The notes below the pieces were generated by a model, which had not been told where the DNA came from, did not search any database, and saw only the letters and a list, made by a program, of their open reading frames with translations. A DNA stretch of 64,000 nucleotides from Massilia aquatica. GTDB taxonomy: Bacteria > Pseudomonadota > Gammaproteobacteria > Burkholderiales > Burkholderiaceae_D. This document shows, one piece after another, positions 8,702-16,259 of this stretch; within the stretch, counting starts at the first letter, position 1; each line of letters begins with the position of its first letter. The translations under genes were made by a program, and so were the position numbers. Where the stretch lies: NCBI RefSeq assembly GCF_011682045.1, contig NZ_VVIW01000008.1, positions 1-64,000 on the forward strand, in the 5' to 3' direction.

Positions 8702-9379
8702 ATGAACACGACGATCGAGGAACACGACGACAACGGCCGCTTGCTGCTGCGCTGCGTCATGGCCGGCGGCGTGCTGCATGGCCCGCTCGAGGAGTTCGGC
8801 CCTTCCGGCCTTCCCGCGCTGACGGCCAACTTCGAGCACGGCAAGCTGCATGGCGCGATGGCGGTGTATGGCGCCGACGGCGCGCTGCTGCAGCGCAGCG
8901 TCTATTGCCACGGAATCGCAGACGGTTTGATGGAGACCTTCGTCAACGGGCGCAGGGTGGCGGCCCAGTGCATGGCCGGCGGTGTGGCCAGCGGCGTGTC
9001 GCTGTCGTTCGACGAAGCCGGCCACATGACGGCGCAGCTGGCGCTGGCGGACGGCAGGCTGGAAGGGGAAGCGCGCTTCTATCACGAGGGCCGCCATGTG
9101 CGCAGCGCCCACTACCGCGCCGGCCTGCTCGATGGCGAATCGGTCGACCATGACGCGCGCGGCGACGTGGTCCAGCGTTGCACCTACCGCGCCAATGTGC
9201 TGCATGGGCCGGTGCGGCGCTACTGGCCCGGCGGGGCGCTGATGGAAGAAACGCTGTATCGCGACGGCGTGCCCGATGGTGAACCAAGCCGCTTCAGCCA
9301 GCGCGGCAAGCGGCTGGGCAACGCCGCTGCGGCGCCGGCGCTGCTCGATCGTGTCAAACAACTGTTAAGGGGGGAATGA
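8702..9379 (+). CDS. MORN-repeat protein encoded between VgrG and the PAAR-like protein
   Basis: The 225-residue protein consists almost wholly of MORN_2-type repeats, with G-x-L/P-H/D-G units at roughly 20-24 residue spacing (GGVLHGPLEEF, GKLHGAMAVY, GIADGLMETF, GRLEGEARFY, GLLDGESVDH, NVLHGPVRRYW, GVPDGEPSRF). There is no signal peptide or membrane segment. It starts immediately after the vgrG stop and overlaps the next gene by 4 bases, so it is made with the spike. MORN_2 proteins occur in toxin-antitoxin and secretion contexts; an adaptor, immunity or cargo role in the T6SS is inference. No catalytic motif is visible. Confidence 0.8.
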   Translation: MNTTIEEHDDNGRLLLRCVMAGGVLHGPLEEFGPSGLPALTANFEHGKLHGAMAVYGADGALLQRSVYCHGIADGLMETFVNGRRVAAQCMAGGVASGVSLSFDEAGHMTAQLALADGRLEGEARFYHEGRHVRSAHYRAGLLDGESVDHDARGDVVQRCTYRANVLHGPVRRYWPGGALMEETLYRDGVPDGEPSRFSQRGKRLGNAAAAPALLDRVKQLLRGE

Positions 9380-9765
9380 TGGGACAACAAGTTTGCAGCG
9401 GGGCCGTGCTCAAGTGCTCGTTCGGCCTGGCGCCCGGCGTGCTCAATGTACTGCCGCTGAGCCAGGTGATGACCGCCATGCCGGACGCCAGCATCATGGA
9501 CAACAAGCCGATGGTCAATGTCATGCCGTTCGGGATGTGCACCTCGCTGGCCAACCCGCTGGTCGCGGCGGCGACCGCGGCGGCGCTGGGCGTGCTGGTG
9601 CCAATGCCGTGCATTCCGCTGACCACGGCGCCGTGGGTCCCCGGCTCGCCCACGGTCCTGGTGGGCGGCATGCCCGCGCTGAACAACGCGTCGAAGCTGA
9701 TGTGCATGGCCGGCGGCGTGATCGAGATCTGTGTGCCCGGTCAGGTGACCGTGGCGGTTCCTTAA
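9376..9765 (+). CDS. DUF4280 PAAR-like spike-tip protein
   Basis: The 129-residue protein has the DUF4280 signature: VCSGAVLKCSFG at residues about 6-17, then SIMDNKPMVNVMPFGMC, PMPCIPLT and a final SKLMCMAGGVIEI. DUF4280 and the related DUF4150 are PAAR-like domains that cap the VgrG spike and carry effectors. Several conserved cysteines could bind a metal. There is no C-terminal toxin extension, so it is probably a tip or adaptor rather than an evolved effector. The first ATG (9376) overlaps the MORN gene stop; ATG 9379 is the alternative. Confidence 0.85.
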   Translation: MMGQQVCSGAVLKCSFGLAPGVLNVLPLSQVMTAMPDASIMDNKPMVNVMPFGMCTSLANPLVAAATAAALGVLVPMPCIPLTTAPWVPGSPTVLVGGMPALNNASKLMCMAGGVIEICVPGQVTVAVP

Positions 9766-9783
9766 CTTCGTCTGGCGAGGCCA

Positions 9784-9969
9784 ATGATGGAATACCGATT
9801 CAACTTTACACCGCGCCTGGTGGCGCTGGGGCTGTTCACCGGCGTGGCGCTGTTGGTGCTACTGTTCTCGCTGGGTTTCCAGCTGGGCGTACGCATGGCT
9901 GCAGAGTCGCCCGCGCCCGCACCCGTCGCGCACGAACGCGTCGCAGCGGCGCCCAAGGCCGCGCCATGA
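9784..9969 (+). CDS. Small single-pass membrane protein inside the T6SS operon
   Basis: A 61-residue protein with a short polar N terminus (MMEYRFNFTPRL), one strong hydrophobic helix (residues about 12-35, VALGLFTGVALLVLLFSLGF) and a Pro/Ala-rich tail. It starts 18 bases after the DUF4280 gene and overlaps the solute-binding-protein gene by 4 bases (ATGA). It is not a known T6SS core part. It may partner the two membrane carriers downstream. The function is unknown, but the operon position and ribosome site (GGCGAGGCCA) make it a credible gene. Confidence 0.65.
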   Translation: MMEYRFNFTPRLVALGLFTGVALLVLLFSLGFQLGVRMAAESPAPAPVAHERVAAAPKAAP

Positions 9970-10847
9970 GCGCCGCTGCGACGTTAAAGGGTCTGCGGCC
10001 CCTGGCCTGGATGCACGCCGCCGTCCTGGCGGCCGGCCTGCTGGCCGGCGCCCCGGCCGCGTGCCAGGTCCGGGCAAGTGCTGCGTCGCCATTGGTGGTG
10101 ATGGCCGACGGCCGCCTGATGGCGCCCGATATCGCGCGCATCATCGAGCATGGTGAACTGGTGGTGGCCATGTTCAAGACCGACAGTCCGCCGTTTTTCG
10201 TGGAACGGAACGGCGTGCTGAGCGGGATAGACGTCGACCTGGCGCGCCTGATCGGCAAGGAACTGGGGGTGGCGGTGCGCTTCGACCGCAGCAGCGCCAC
10301 GGTGGACGGCGTGGTCGACATGGTCGGCAGCGGCCGCGCCGACCTGGCCATCAGCCGCCTTGGCCGCACGGTCAAGCGCAGCCAGATCGTGCTGTTCTCC
10401 ACGCCGTACCTGATGCTGGGCCACGCCATGCTGATCAACCGCTTGCGGATGGCCGAGATGTCCGGCGACCGGCCCGTGGCCCAGGTGGTGCGCACATTCA
10501 AGGGCCGCATCGGCGTGATCGCCAATACATCGTGGGAAGAATACGGCAGGCGCCACTTCCCGCAGGCCACCATCGTCACGTTTCCGGACTGGCCGGCGGT
10601 GGTCGACGCGGTGCGGCGCGGACAGGTCGCCGCGGCCTATCGCGACGAACTGGAGGTGCGCGCGGTGCTGCAGCGCGACCCGGGCCTGGCGCTGACGCTG
10701 CGCACGGTCACCTTCAACGACGCACAGTCCGCGCTCAGTGTGATGACCGGCGTGCGCGACACGTCCTTGCTGGCCTTCGTCAACGAAGTCATTGCATCGC
10801 GTACCGACAAGCCCAGCGTGAGCGCAGCGCTCACCTTGATCAAGTAG
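9966..10847 (+). CDS. Periplasmic solute-binding protein, family 3 (amino-acid type), inside the T6SS operon
   Basis: A 293-residue protein with a signal-peptide-like N terminus (hydrophobic run about residues 13-30) and one SBP_bac_3 fold: RIIEHGELVVAMFKTDSPPFF, then GIDVDLARLIGKELGVAV, GRADLAISRLGRTVKRSQIVLFSTPYL and a second-lobe FKGRIGVIANTSWEEYGRRHFP. These are the marks of polar-amino-acid binding proteins. The R of the ligand clamp (SRLGRTVKR) is present. No ABC permease or ATPase is nearby; two SDF-type carriers follow instead. The start at 9966 overlaps the preceding gene. A role in taking up solutes or sensing them during T6SS action is inference. Confidence 0.85.
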   Translation: MSAAATLKGLRPLAWMHAAVLAAGLLAGAPAACQVRASAASPLVVMADGRLMAPDIARIIEHGELVVAMFKTDSPPFFVERNGVLSGIDVDLARLIGKELGVAVRFDRSSATVDGVVDMVGSGRADLAISRLGRTVKRSQIVLFSTPYLMLGHAMLINRLRMAEMSGDRPVAQVVRTFKGRIGVIANTSWEEYGRRHFPQATIVTFPDWPAVVDAVRRGQVAAAYRDELEVRAVLQRDPGLALTLRTVTFNDAQSALSVMTGVRDTSLLAFVNEVIASRTDKPSVSAALTLIK

Positions 10848-10869
10848 TACCTCCATTGAAGGTGTTGCC

Positions 10870-12165
10870 ATGAACCAGACCGGAATCATTCCCGCCGTGC
10901 GCCGCTTCCAGGCCCTGGCCATCAATCCATGGATGGTGCTGGCGTGCGTCATGCTGGGGGCCGCGATCGGCTGGGCGGCGCCCGGCGCGGCCGGTCCGCT
11001 CGCCCTGGTCGGGGCGGTGTACGTTGACCTGCTGACCATGGTGGTGCTGCCGTTCATGATGTCGGCCGTCATCATGAGCCTGCAAAACCTGTACCGCGAG
11101 GGCGGGGCGGCCCGGATCGTCCAGCGCGTGGTGCTGGTATTTGCGCTGTTGGCCCTGGGCGCCGCGCTGGTCGCGACGGCCGCCACGCTGCTGTTTCACC
11201 CGGGCGGGGGCATGACCGACGACCTGCGCGCCACGCTGGGGCAGATCGTCGGCGGCGACATCGATCACGGCAACATGCCCATGTATCTGCTCACACCGGA
11301 ACCCTTGCCGCCCGGCGCGAGCGGACAGGACATCCTGCGCATGCTGATCCCGTCGAACATCTTCGCCGCCCTGGCCAATGGCGAAACGCTCAAGGCGCTG
11401 GTGTTCGCCCTGCTGTTCGGCTTCGCGGTCGGGCAAGTCCCGACCCGCCTTGCGACCGGCCTGCAGGACGCGCTGGAGACCGTCTACAGCGCCTGCCAGA
11501 CGCTGACCCGCTGGATCAATCTGCCGTTGCCGCTGATCCTGGTGTGCATGACGGCCGGCCAGGTGGCGCGCACCGGTGTCGGACCGCTGGCCGCCATGGC
11601 CGGCTTCGTGATCGGCTTTCTGGCGGTCAGCGTGCTGGTCATCGTGCTGGCGCTGTTGCTGGTGCGCCATCGCGCGGGCGGCACCGTCGGCGCCGTCGCC
11701 GCGGCGCTGCGCGAACCTTTTGCGCTGGGCGTGGCGACCAATAACAGCGCCGCCTGCATGCCGGCCATGGTCGCGGCCATGGTCGAGCGCCTCGGTTTTG
11801 CGCGCAACCGGGTCGAACTGCTGGTGCCGCTCAGCGTCGCACTGCTGCGTGCCGGTCCGGTCGCCTACTTCGCTTGCGGTTCCCTGTTCATTGCGGCGCT
11901 GTACGGACGCGCCCTGAGCCCCGCGGACCTGGTTTTGCTGGTGGTGCTGGCCGCGCTGGCGGGGTTTGCCTCGTCCGGCATGGCCGGTCTGGTGACGGTG
12001 TCGCTGATGGGCGCCGTGTGCACCGGCCTGTCGCTGCCGTTCGAGGCAGCCTTTGTGCTGTTCATGGCGGTCGATCCGATCTGCGCCATGGCGCGTACGG
12101 CGGTGACCGTGATCGTCGATTGCGCAGCGGTGTCGCTGGTGTGCGCGCGCCCGGTTCAGTTATAG
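10870..12165 (+). CDS. SDF-family (dicarboxylate/amino acid:cation symporter) membrane protein, divergent
   Basis: A 431-residue polytopic protein of the DAACS/SDF family (GltP-like). The N-terminal half has the family layout with VGAVYVDLLTMVVLPFMMSAVI. In the C-terminal half the SSSATLP hairpin tip is replaced by ATNNSAACMPAM, the NMDGT motif that builds sodium sites is replaced by LRAGPVAYF, and the NxxGD of the last helix by VIVDC. It is therefore a structural homologue with a changed transport core. It follows the solute-binding protein by 22 bases. It may use other ions or ligands, or act as a sensor or channel; the sequence does not decide. Confidence 0.85.
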   Translation: MNQTGIIPAVRRFQALAINPWMVLACVMLGAAIGWAAPGAAGPLALVGAVYVDLLTMVVLPFMMSAVIMSLQNLYREGGAARIVQRVVLVFALLALGAALVATAATLLFHPGGGMTDDLRATLGQIVGGDIDHGNMPMYLLTPEPLPPGASGQDILRMLIPSNIFAALANGETLKALVFALLFGFAVGQVPTRLATGLQDALETVYSACQTLTRWINLPLPLILVCMTAGQVARTGVGPLAAMAGFVIGFLAVSVLVIVLALLLVRHRAGGTVGAVAAALREPFALGVATNNSAACMPAMVAAMVERLGFARNRVELLVPLSVALLRAGPVAYFACGSLFIAALYGRALSPADLVLLVVLAALAGFASSGMAGLVTVSLMGAVCTGLSLPFEAAFVLFMAVDPICAMARTAVTVIVDCAAVSLVCARPVQL

Positions 12166-12174
12166 GAGATGAGC

Positions 12175-13584
12175 ATGAAACTGTTGACGCACATGAGACG
12201 GCATCCGGCCGCCTTGCTCGGTACATTGCTGCTGGGGCTCTGGGTGGGCGCGCTGTGGCCGGGCGGCGCCGGGCTGTTCGCCGCCTTGTCGGGCATTTAT
12301 CTGGCGCTGCTGCAAGCCTTCGCGCTGCCGTACATCGTGCTGGCCGTGTATTTCGGACTACAGCGCATGCCGGCCGCCGGCGCCCGCTGGCGGCGCTGGC
12401 TGGCGCTGACGGTGCCGGCGCTGCTGGCGATGCCGCTGTGCGCGCTCGGCGGTGTGCTGCTGGCCGGGGTCAGTGCGGCCGGCACCGGCCTGGACCTGCC
12501 GCAGCAGACCGCCCTGGGACGCATGGCGCTGGGCGCGGGCGACGCGGCAATGAGCTTGTACGGCGCCGACCCGCCACTGGCGGCAACGTCGCAGATCGCG
12601 CAATTCGTGCCGCGCAACCTGTACGCGGTGCTGGCGGCCGGCGCGCTGCCTTCGGTGCTGATCGGCGTGCTGCTGTTCGGGGCGGCCGTGGCGGTGCAGC
12701 GGCGCGACGCAAGCAATCAGCTGAGTATCATTCTGGAAGCGGTGTATCGGGCACTGGAAACGGCCATCGGCTCGCTCAATGCCGGCCTGCCGCTGATCGC
12801 CTTTGTGCTTGCCGCCGCGGCCAGTGCGGGCGCGGGGAAGGGATCGAGCGGCCTGCTGATCGGCTTTCTTGCCACCTGGCTGGCCGCGGTGCTGCTAGCC
12901 AGCCTGGCGGCGGGCGCGCTGCTCTGCTGGCGTCTGAAGGCGCACCCGTGGACGGTGCTGACGGCCTTGCGCGAACCGGTCACGGTGTGCCTGTTTACGC
13001 CGGCCGGGGCAGCGGCGCTGCCGGAATTTATCGCCGCGCTGAGCGTGCGGCTCGGCTTGCGGCGCGGCGCGTCGGAGCTGGTGATGCCGGTGGCGCCCGT
13101 GTTCGTGCGCTGCGGCGAAGCGCTGTTTTTTGCGGTGCTGGCCGTGTTCATCGCCAATTTGTACGGGCGGCCCTTGACGCTGGGCGAGTGCGGCATGGTG
13201 GTGCTGCTGGCGTGCTGGAGCGCGCTGTGCTCGATCGGCACGGTCGGGGTCAAGACGGTCCTGTGGTCGGGCGTGCTGCAAGCGTCGCTGGGCTTGCCGA
13301 TGGAAGCGCTGCTGCCGTCGCTGGCCGCGGTCGAGGTGCTGTGCGCCGGACCGCGCAACCTGGTGACCTACCTGAGCGCCGCCGTGCTGGTGGCGCTGGT
13401 GTCGACCGCGCGCCCGCTGCAAACGGCGGTGCTGCGTGCGGCCGAGCCGGCGCCCGTGTGGCCGATGGTGCTGTCGCGGCGCCAGGCCTGGCTGAGCGCC
13501 AGTCTGCTCACGGCCGCTTTGCTGGCCTTCTTCGGCGCCGGCGTCGGCTTCGGCCTGCGCAAGATGCTCATGCCTGGTTTGTAA
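12175..13584 (+). CDS. Second divergent SDF-family membrane protein
   Basis: A 469-residue polytopic paralogue of the preceding carrier. Shared layout includes LSGIYLALLQAFALPYIVLAVY near the N terminus, LREPVTVCLFTPAGAAALPEF at the first hairpin position, and VRCGEALFFAVLAVFIANLYG at the place of the NMDGT helix, so the canonical sodium motif is also lost here. The start at 12175 is preferred because AGGAG lies 6 bases upstream; the ATG at 12169 abuts it. It ends about 40 bases before tssJ. Two unequal copies in tandem suggest a heteromeric membrane assembly, which is inference. Confidence 0.8.
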   Translation: MKLLTHMRRHPAALLGTLLLGLWVGALWPGGAGLFAALSGIYLALLQAFALPYIVLAVYFGLQRMPAAGARWRRWLALTVPALLAMPLCALGGVLLAGVSAAGTGLDLPQQTALGRMALGAGDAAMSLYGADPPLAATSQIAQFVPRNLYAVLAAGALPSVLIGVLLFGAAVAVQRRDASNQLSIILEAVYRALETAIGSLNAGLPLIAFVLAAAASAGAGKGSSGLLIGFLATWLAAVLLASLAAGALLCWRLKAHPWTVLTALREPVTVCLFTPAGAAALPEFIAALSVRLGLRRGASELVMPVAPVFVRCGEALFFAVLAVFIANLYGRPLTLGECGMVVLLACWSALCSIGTVGVKTVLWSGVLQASLGLPMEALLPSLAAVEVLCAGPRNLVTYLSAAVLVALVSTARPLQTAVLRAAEPAPVWPMVLSRRQAWLSASLLTAALLAFFGAGVGFGLRKMLMPGL

Positions 13585-13625
13585 AACCGGGTCCACCGCA
13601 AGATCTGCCGCACATTGGAGAAACC

Positions 13626-14147
13626 ATGCGATTCATACTTTTTCACAGATGGTACCGCCTCGCTGCCGTGCTGGTCGCCGTTGCAACGCTGGCCGCTTGC
13701 GGCGCTGTCGCGGGCGCGCGCGCGCTGGTGGGCCTGGCGCCCGCGCCGGCCAAACCTGGCTGGACCAGCGTGACGCTGGCCGCCGCCGCCGACGCCAATG
13801 CCGACAGCGCGCTGGCGATCGACATCGTGCTGGTCAAGGACAAGGCCCTGCTCGAGAGCCTGTCGGCGATGTCGGCAGCGAGGTACTTCGGCGCGCGCGC
13901 CGACCTGCAACGCACGTTCCCCGACGCGCTCACCGTGCTGGCGATCGAAATGACGCCGGGACAGCAAATCCGGATCGACGGCCAGCGCTTCGGCAAGCAG
14001 CGCGCCTGGGGCGCCCTGGTCTTTGCCAACTACGCCAGCCCCGGCGAGCACAGGCTGCGCCTGCCGCTCGACAGCCAGGGCTATGTGCTGCATTTGAACG
14101 CGCAAGCGTTCATTGCCAGCGATATCAAGCCGGGCAGCGCCCGTTAA
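13626..14147 (+). CDS. tssJ: T6SS outer-membrane lipoprotein TssJ
   Basis: TssJ anchors the TssLM membrane complex to the outer membrane by binding the TssM periplasmic tip. The 173-residue protein has a lipoprotein signal (hydrophobic VLVAVATLAAC, Cys about residue 25). The mature domain carries the family pattern: DIVLVKDKALLESLSAMSAARYFGARADLQRTFP, then MTPGQQIRI and LVFANYASPGEHR. The start at 13626 follows a GGAGAAACC ribosome site. It restarts the T6SS core genes after the carrier insert, and its position before tssK-L-M agrees with the usual order. Confidence 0.88.
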   Translation: MRFILFHRWYRLAAVLVAVATLAACGAVAGARALVGLAPAPAKPGWTSVTLAAAADANADSALAIDIVLVKDKALLESLSAMSAARYFGARADLQRTFPDALTVLAIEMTPGQQIRIDGQRFGKQRAWGALVFANYASPGEHRLRLPLDSQGYVLHLNAQAFIASDIKPGSAR

Positions 14148-14163
14148 CCGAGGAAGCATTGTC

Positions 14164-15495
14164 ATGGCCGAAGCACAACTGTACGACCGTATCCAGTGGC
14201 ACGAGGGCATGCTGCTCAGTCCACAGCAGTTCCAGCAGGAGAGCGCGCGCGTCGATGCGCTGGTCGGGTGGCAGTCGCTGGCGGGCCAGCCGGCTGCCTG
14301 GGGGGTGCGCCGGCTGGTGCTGGACGAGGCGCGCCTGACCACCGGCACGCTGCGCATCCTGGCGCTCGAAGCGATCCTCCCGAACGGCATGGCGGTCCAT
14401 TTCGATGCCGCGCGGGCCTGCGAGCACGAGCTGGAACTGGACCTGGCGCCGTATGCGCAGCGCATGGAGCAAGGCGATCTGGCGGTCTATCTGGCGGTCG
14501 GCGCGGCGCGCGCGCTCAATCTGCCGGGCCGGCCCGCCATGTTCCGCGGCCTTGAGGGCGGCAGCGTCGACGACGAGGTGTCGCAGGCGTTCGCTTGCGA
14601 GGTGCCGCGCATGACGGCCAATCTGCAGCTCATCGCAGGCAAGGCGCCCGGCGCCGCGTATGTCGCGCTGCACCTGGCGAATCTGCGCAAAGAGAACGAA
14701 ATTGTGCGGCGCGGCGCGTTCTGGCCTGCCCAGCTGGAAGTGCCGGGCGACGCCAGCCTGTGCCGCCGCGCGGGCGAGCTGGCGGCGCACATGCGCAGCA
14801 AGGCGCTGTTCCTGGCGCGTCAGAACGTGGCGCCATCGTCGCGCCTGGAAGACCGTCTGGCGCTGCTCGAGCAGCAAAACCGGCTCACTGGCCTGGTGCT
14901 GCACCTGCCACTGCTCGAAGCGGTGCTGCGCGCGCCGGTACTGCAGCCGCAACCGTTGTACCTGGCGCTGTGCGCCCAGTTGGGACCGCTTGCGGCGCTG
15001 CGCCCCGGCACGGTGCCGATGGCGCCGCCGCCGTACCGCCACGCCGACAGCTACGCCGCGTTCGACGCCGTGCTGCTGGCCTTGCAGGATCTGGTCGACG
15101 ACGTCAGCCAGGACTGGAAGAGCTGCACCTTCGACTTCGACGGCCAGGCGTTCACGCTGCCGATGCGCGCAGAGTGGCTCGGCAAGCGCCTGGTGGTGGG
15201 CATGCGCGGCCACGGCGAGCGCGAGCTGGGGCAGTGGATGGGGGGCGCCGTGATCGGCTCGCGCACCATCTGGACCTCGCTGTGCGAGCGCCGCATGCTG
15301 GGCGCGGCGCGCACCAGGATCGACGACGCCCCGGAACTGGGCTTGCGCGCCAGCGCCGGTTACACCTTGTTCGGGGTCGATACCTCGGACCAGTTCATCG
15401 TTGCCGACCAGGCGCTCCAGATCAGCAATATCAACGAACACCTGGCCGCCAATCGGCCGCAGGAACTTGTCCTGTTCATCAAAGGCTCACCATGA
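14164..15495 (+). CDS. tssK: T6SS baseplate-to-membrane connector TssK
   Basis: TssK is the trimeric cytoplasmic protein that docks the baseplate to TssL and TssM. The 443-residue protein starts MAEAQLYDRIQWHEGMLLSPQQFQQ, the classic TssK N terminus (xxxVxWxEGMFLxPQHFQQ). The C terminus carries the head-domain ending NINEHLAANRPQELVLFIKG. The start at 14164 is chosen from this motif even though the frame is open further upstream. It ends with an ATGA overlap into tssL. Confidence 0.94.
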   Translation: MAEAQLYDRIQWHEGMLLSPQQFQQESARVDALVGWQSLAGQPAAWGVRRLVLDEARLTTGTLRILALEAILPNGMAVHFDAARACEHELELDLAPYAQRMEQGDLAVYLAVGAARALNLPGRPAMFRGLEGGSVDDEVSQAFACEVPRMTANLQLIAGKAPGAAYVALHLANLRKENEIVRRGAFWPAQLEVPGDASLCRRAGELAAHMRSKALFLARQNVAPSSRLEDRLALLEQQNRLTGLVLHLPLLEAVLRAPVLQPQPLYLALCAQLGPLAALRPGTVPMAPPPYRHADSYAAFDAVLLALQDLVDDVSQDWKSCTFDFDGQAFTLPMRAEWLGKRLVVGMRGHGERELGQWMGGAVIGSRTIWTSLCERRMLGAARTRIDDAPELGLRASAGYTLFGVDTSDQFIVADQALQISNINEHLAANRPQELVLFIKGSP

Positions 15496-16259
15496 CACTC
15501 CATGACAATCCGGGCCGGGACGGCGGCGACGACCTGGCGTCGGTCCAGTTCCGCCACTTTACGGCAGTGCTCACTCAAGCCGCGCAGGCCGCGGCCAAGC
15601 TGGGCGAGAATGAAGCGCGCAGCGGCGCCGAGGCGCTCAGCGGCCAACTGGCGCAACTGATCGAACTGCAAACGCTGGAGTCCGGGCGGCGCGGCGGCAA
15701 GGCCGGCCTGGAGGCGGAGCTGCAGGCGCGCTTCCTGAAAGCGGCGCTGGCCGACGAAGTGCTGCTGCACACCGACTGGGCCGGTCGGCTCCATTGGCGC
15801 CATGTGCTGCTCGAGGCCAAGCTGTTCAATTCGGCGCACGCCGGCCAGCAGGTGTTCGCCGACGTCGACCAGCTGCTGCGCGAGCGCGAACCGGCACGCC
15901 GCGGCGTGGCCCGTCTGTACCTGTCTTTGCTGGCGCTCGGTTTCCAGGGACGCTATCGCGGCAGCGACGCGCTGGGACGGATTGCCGACTACCGGCGCGA
16001 GCTGTTCCAGTTCATCTACCAGCGCGCCGCCGACCTGGGCGGACGCGACGCCGTCGTGGCCGAACAAGCGTATGCCAGTACGCTCTCGCATGGCGGTGCG
16101 CGGCGCCTGTCCAAGCTGAGCCGGCGCGGCATGACGCTGGCGCTGGTGATGCTGCTGTTGCTGGGCTTGTCCGAGATCGCCTGGCTCTGGCAGTCGTGGC
16201 CGGTGCGCCAGGCAGTCGGCGCAGCCGTTGCCCCAGCGCCGGGCGGGGTGGCGCCATGA
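15492..16259 (+). CDS. tssL: T6SS inner-membrane protein TssL (DotU/IcmH)
   Basis: TssL is a tail-anchored inner-membrane protein with a hooked cytoplasmic helical bundle. In the 255-residue sequence, residues about 40-200 form the DotU domain (KAALADEVLLHTDWAGR, LLEAKLFNSAHAGQQVF, YLSLLALGFQGRYRG are hallmark motifs). One C-terminal membrane helix follows (RGMTLALVMLLLLGLSEIAW) with a very short periplasmic tail. There is no peptidoglycan-binding OmpA extension, so cell-wall anchoring must come from elsewhere if it is needed. It overlaps both neighbours by 4 bases. Confidence 0.94.
   Translation: MTLHDNPGRDGGDDLASVQFRHFTAVLTQAAQAAAKLGENEARSGAEALSGQLAQLIELQTLESGRRGGKAGLEAELQARFLKAALADEVLLHTDWAGRLHWRHVLLEAKLFNSAHAGQQVFADVDQLLREREPARRGVARLYLSLLALGFQGRYRGSDALGRIADYRRELFQFIYQRAADLGGRDAVVAEQAYASTLSHGGARRLSKLSRRGMTLALVMLLLLGLSEIAWLWQSWPVRQAVGAAVAPAPGGVAP

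Noticed and set aside
7076-9361. Antisense open frame of 761 codons opposite vgrG and the MORN gene
   Set aside because: Spans two real genes on the other strand and has no recognisable motif; a product of high GC third positions.
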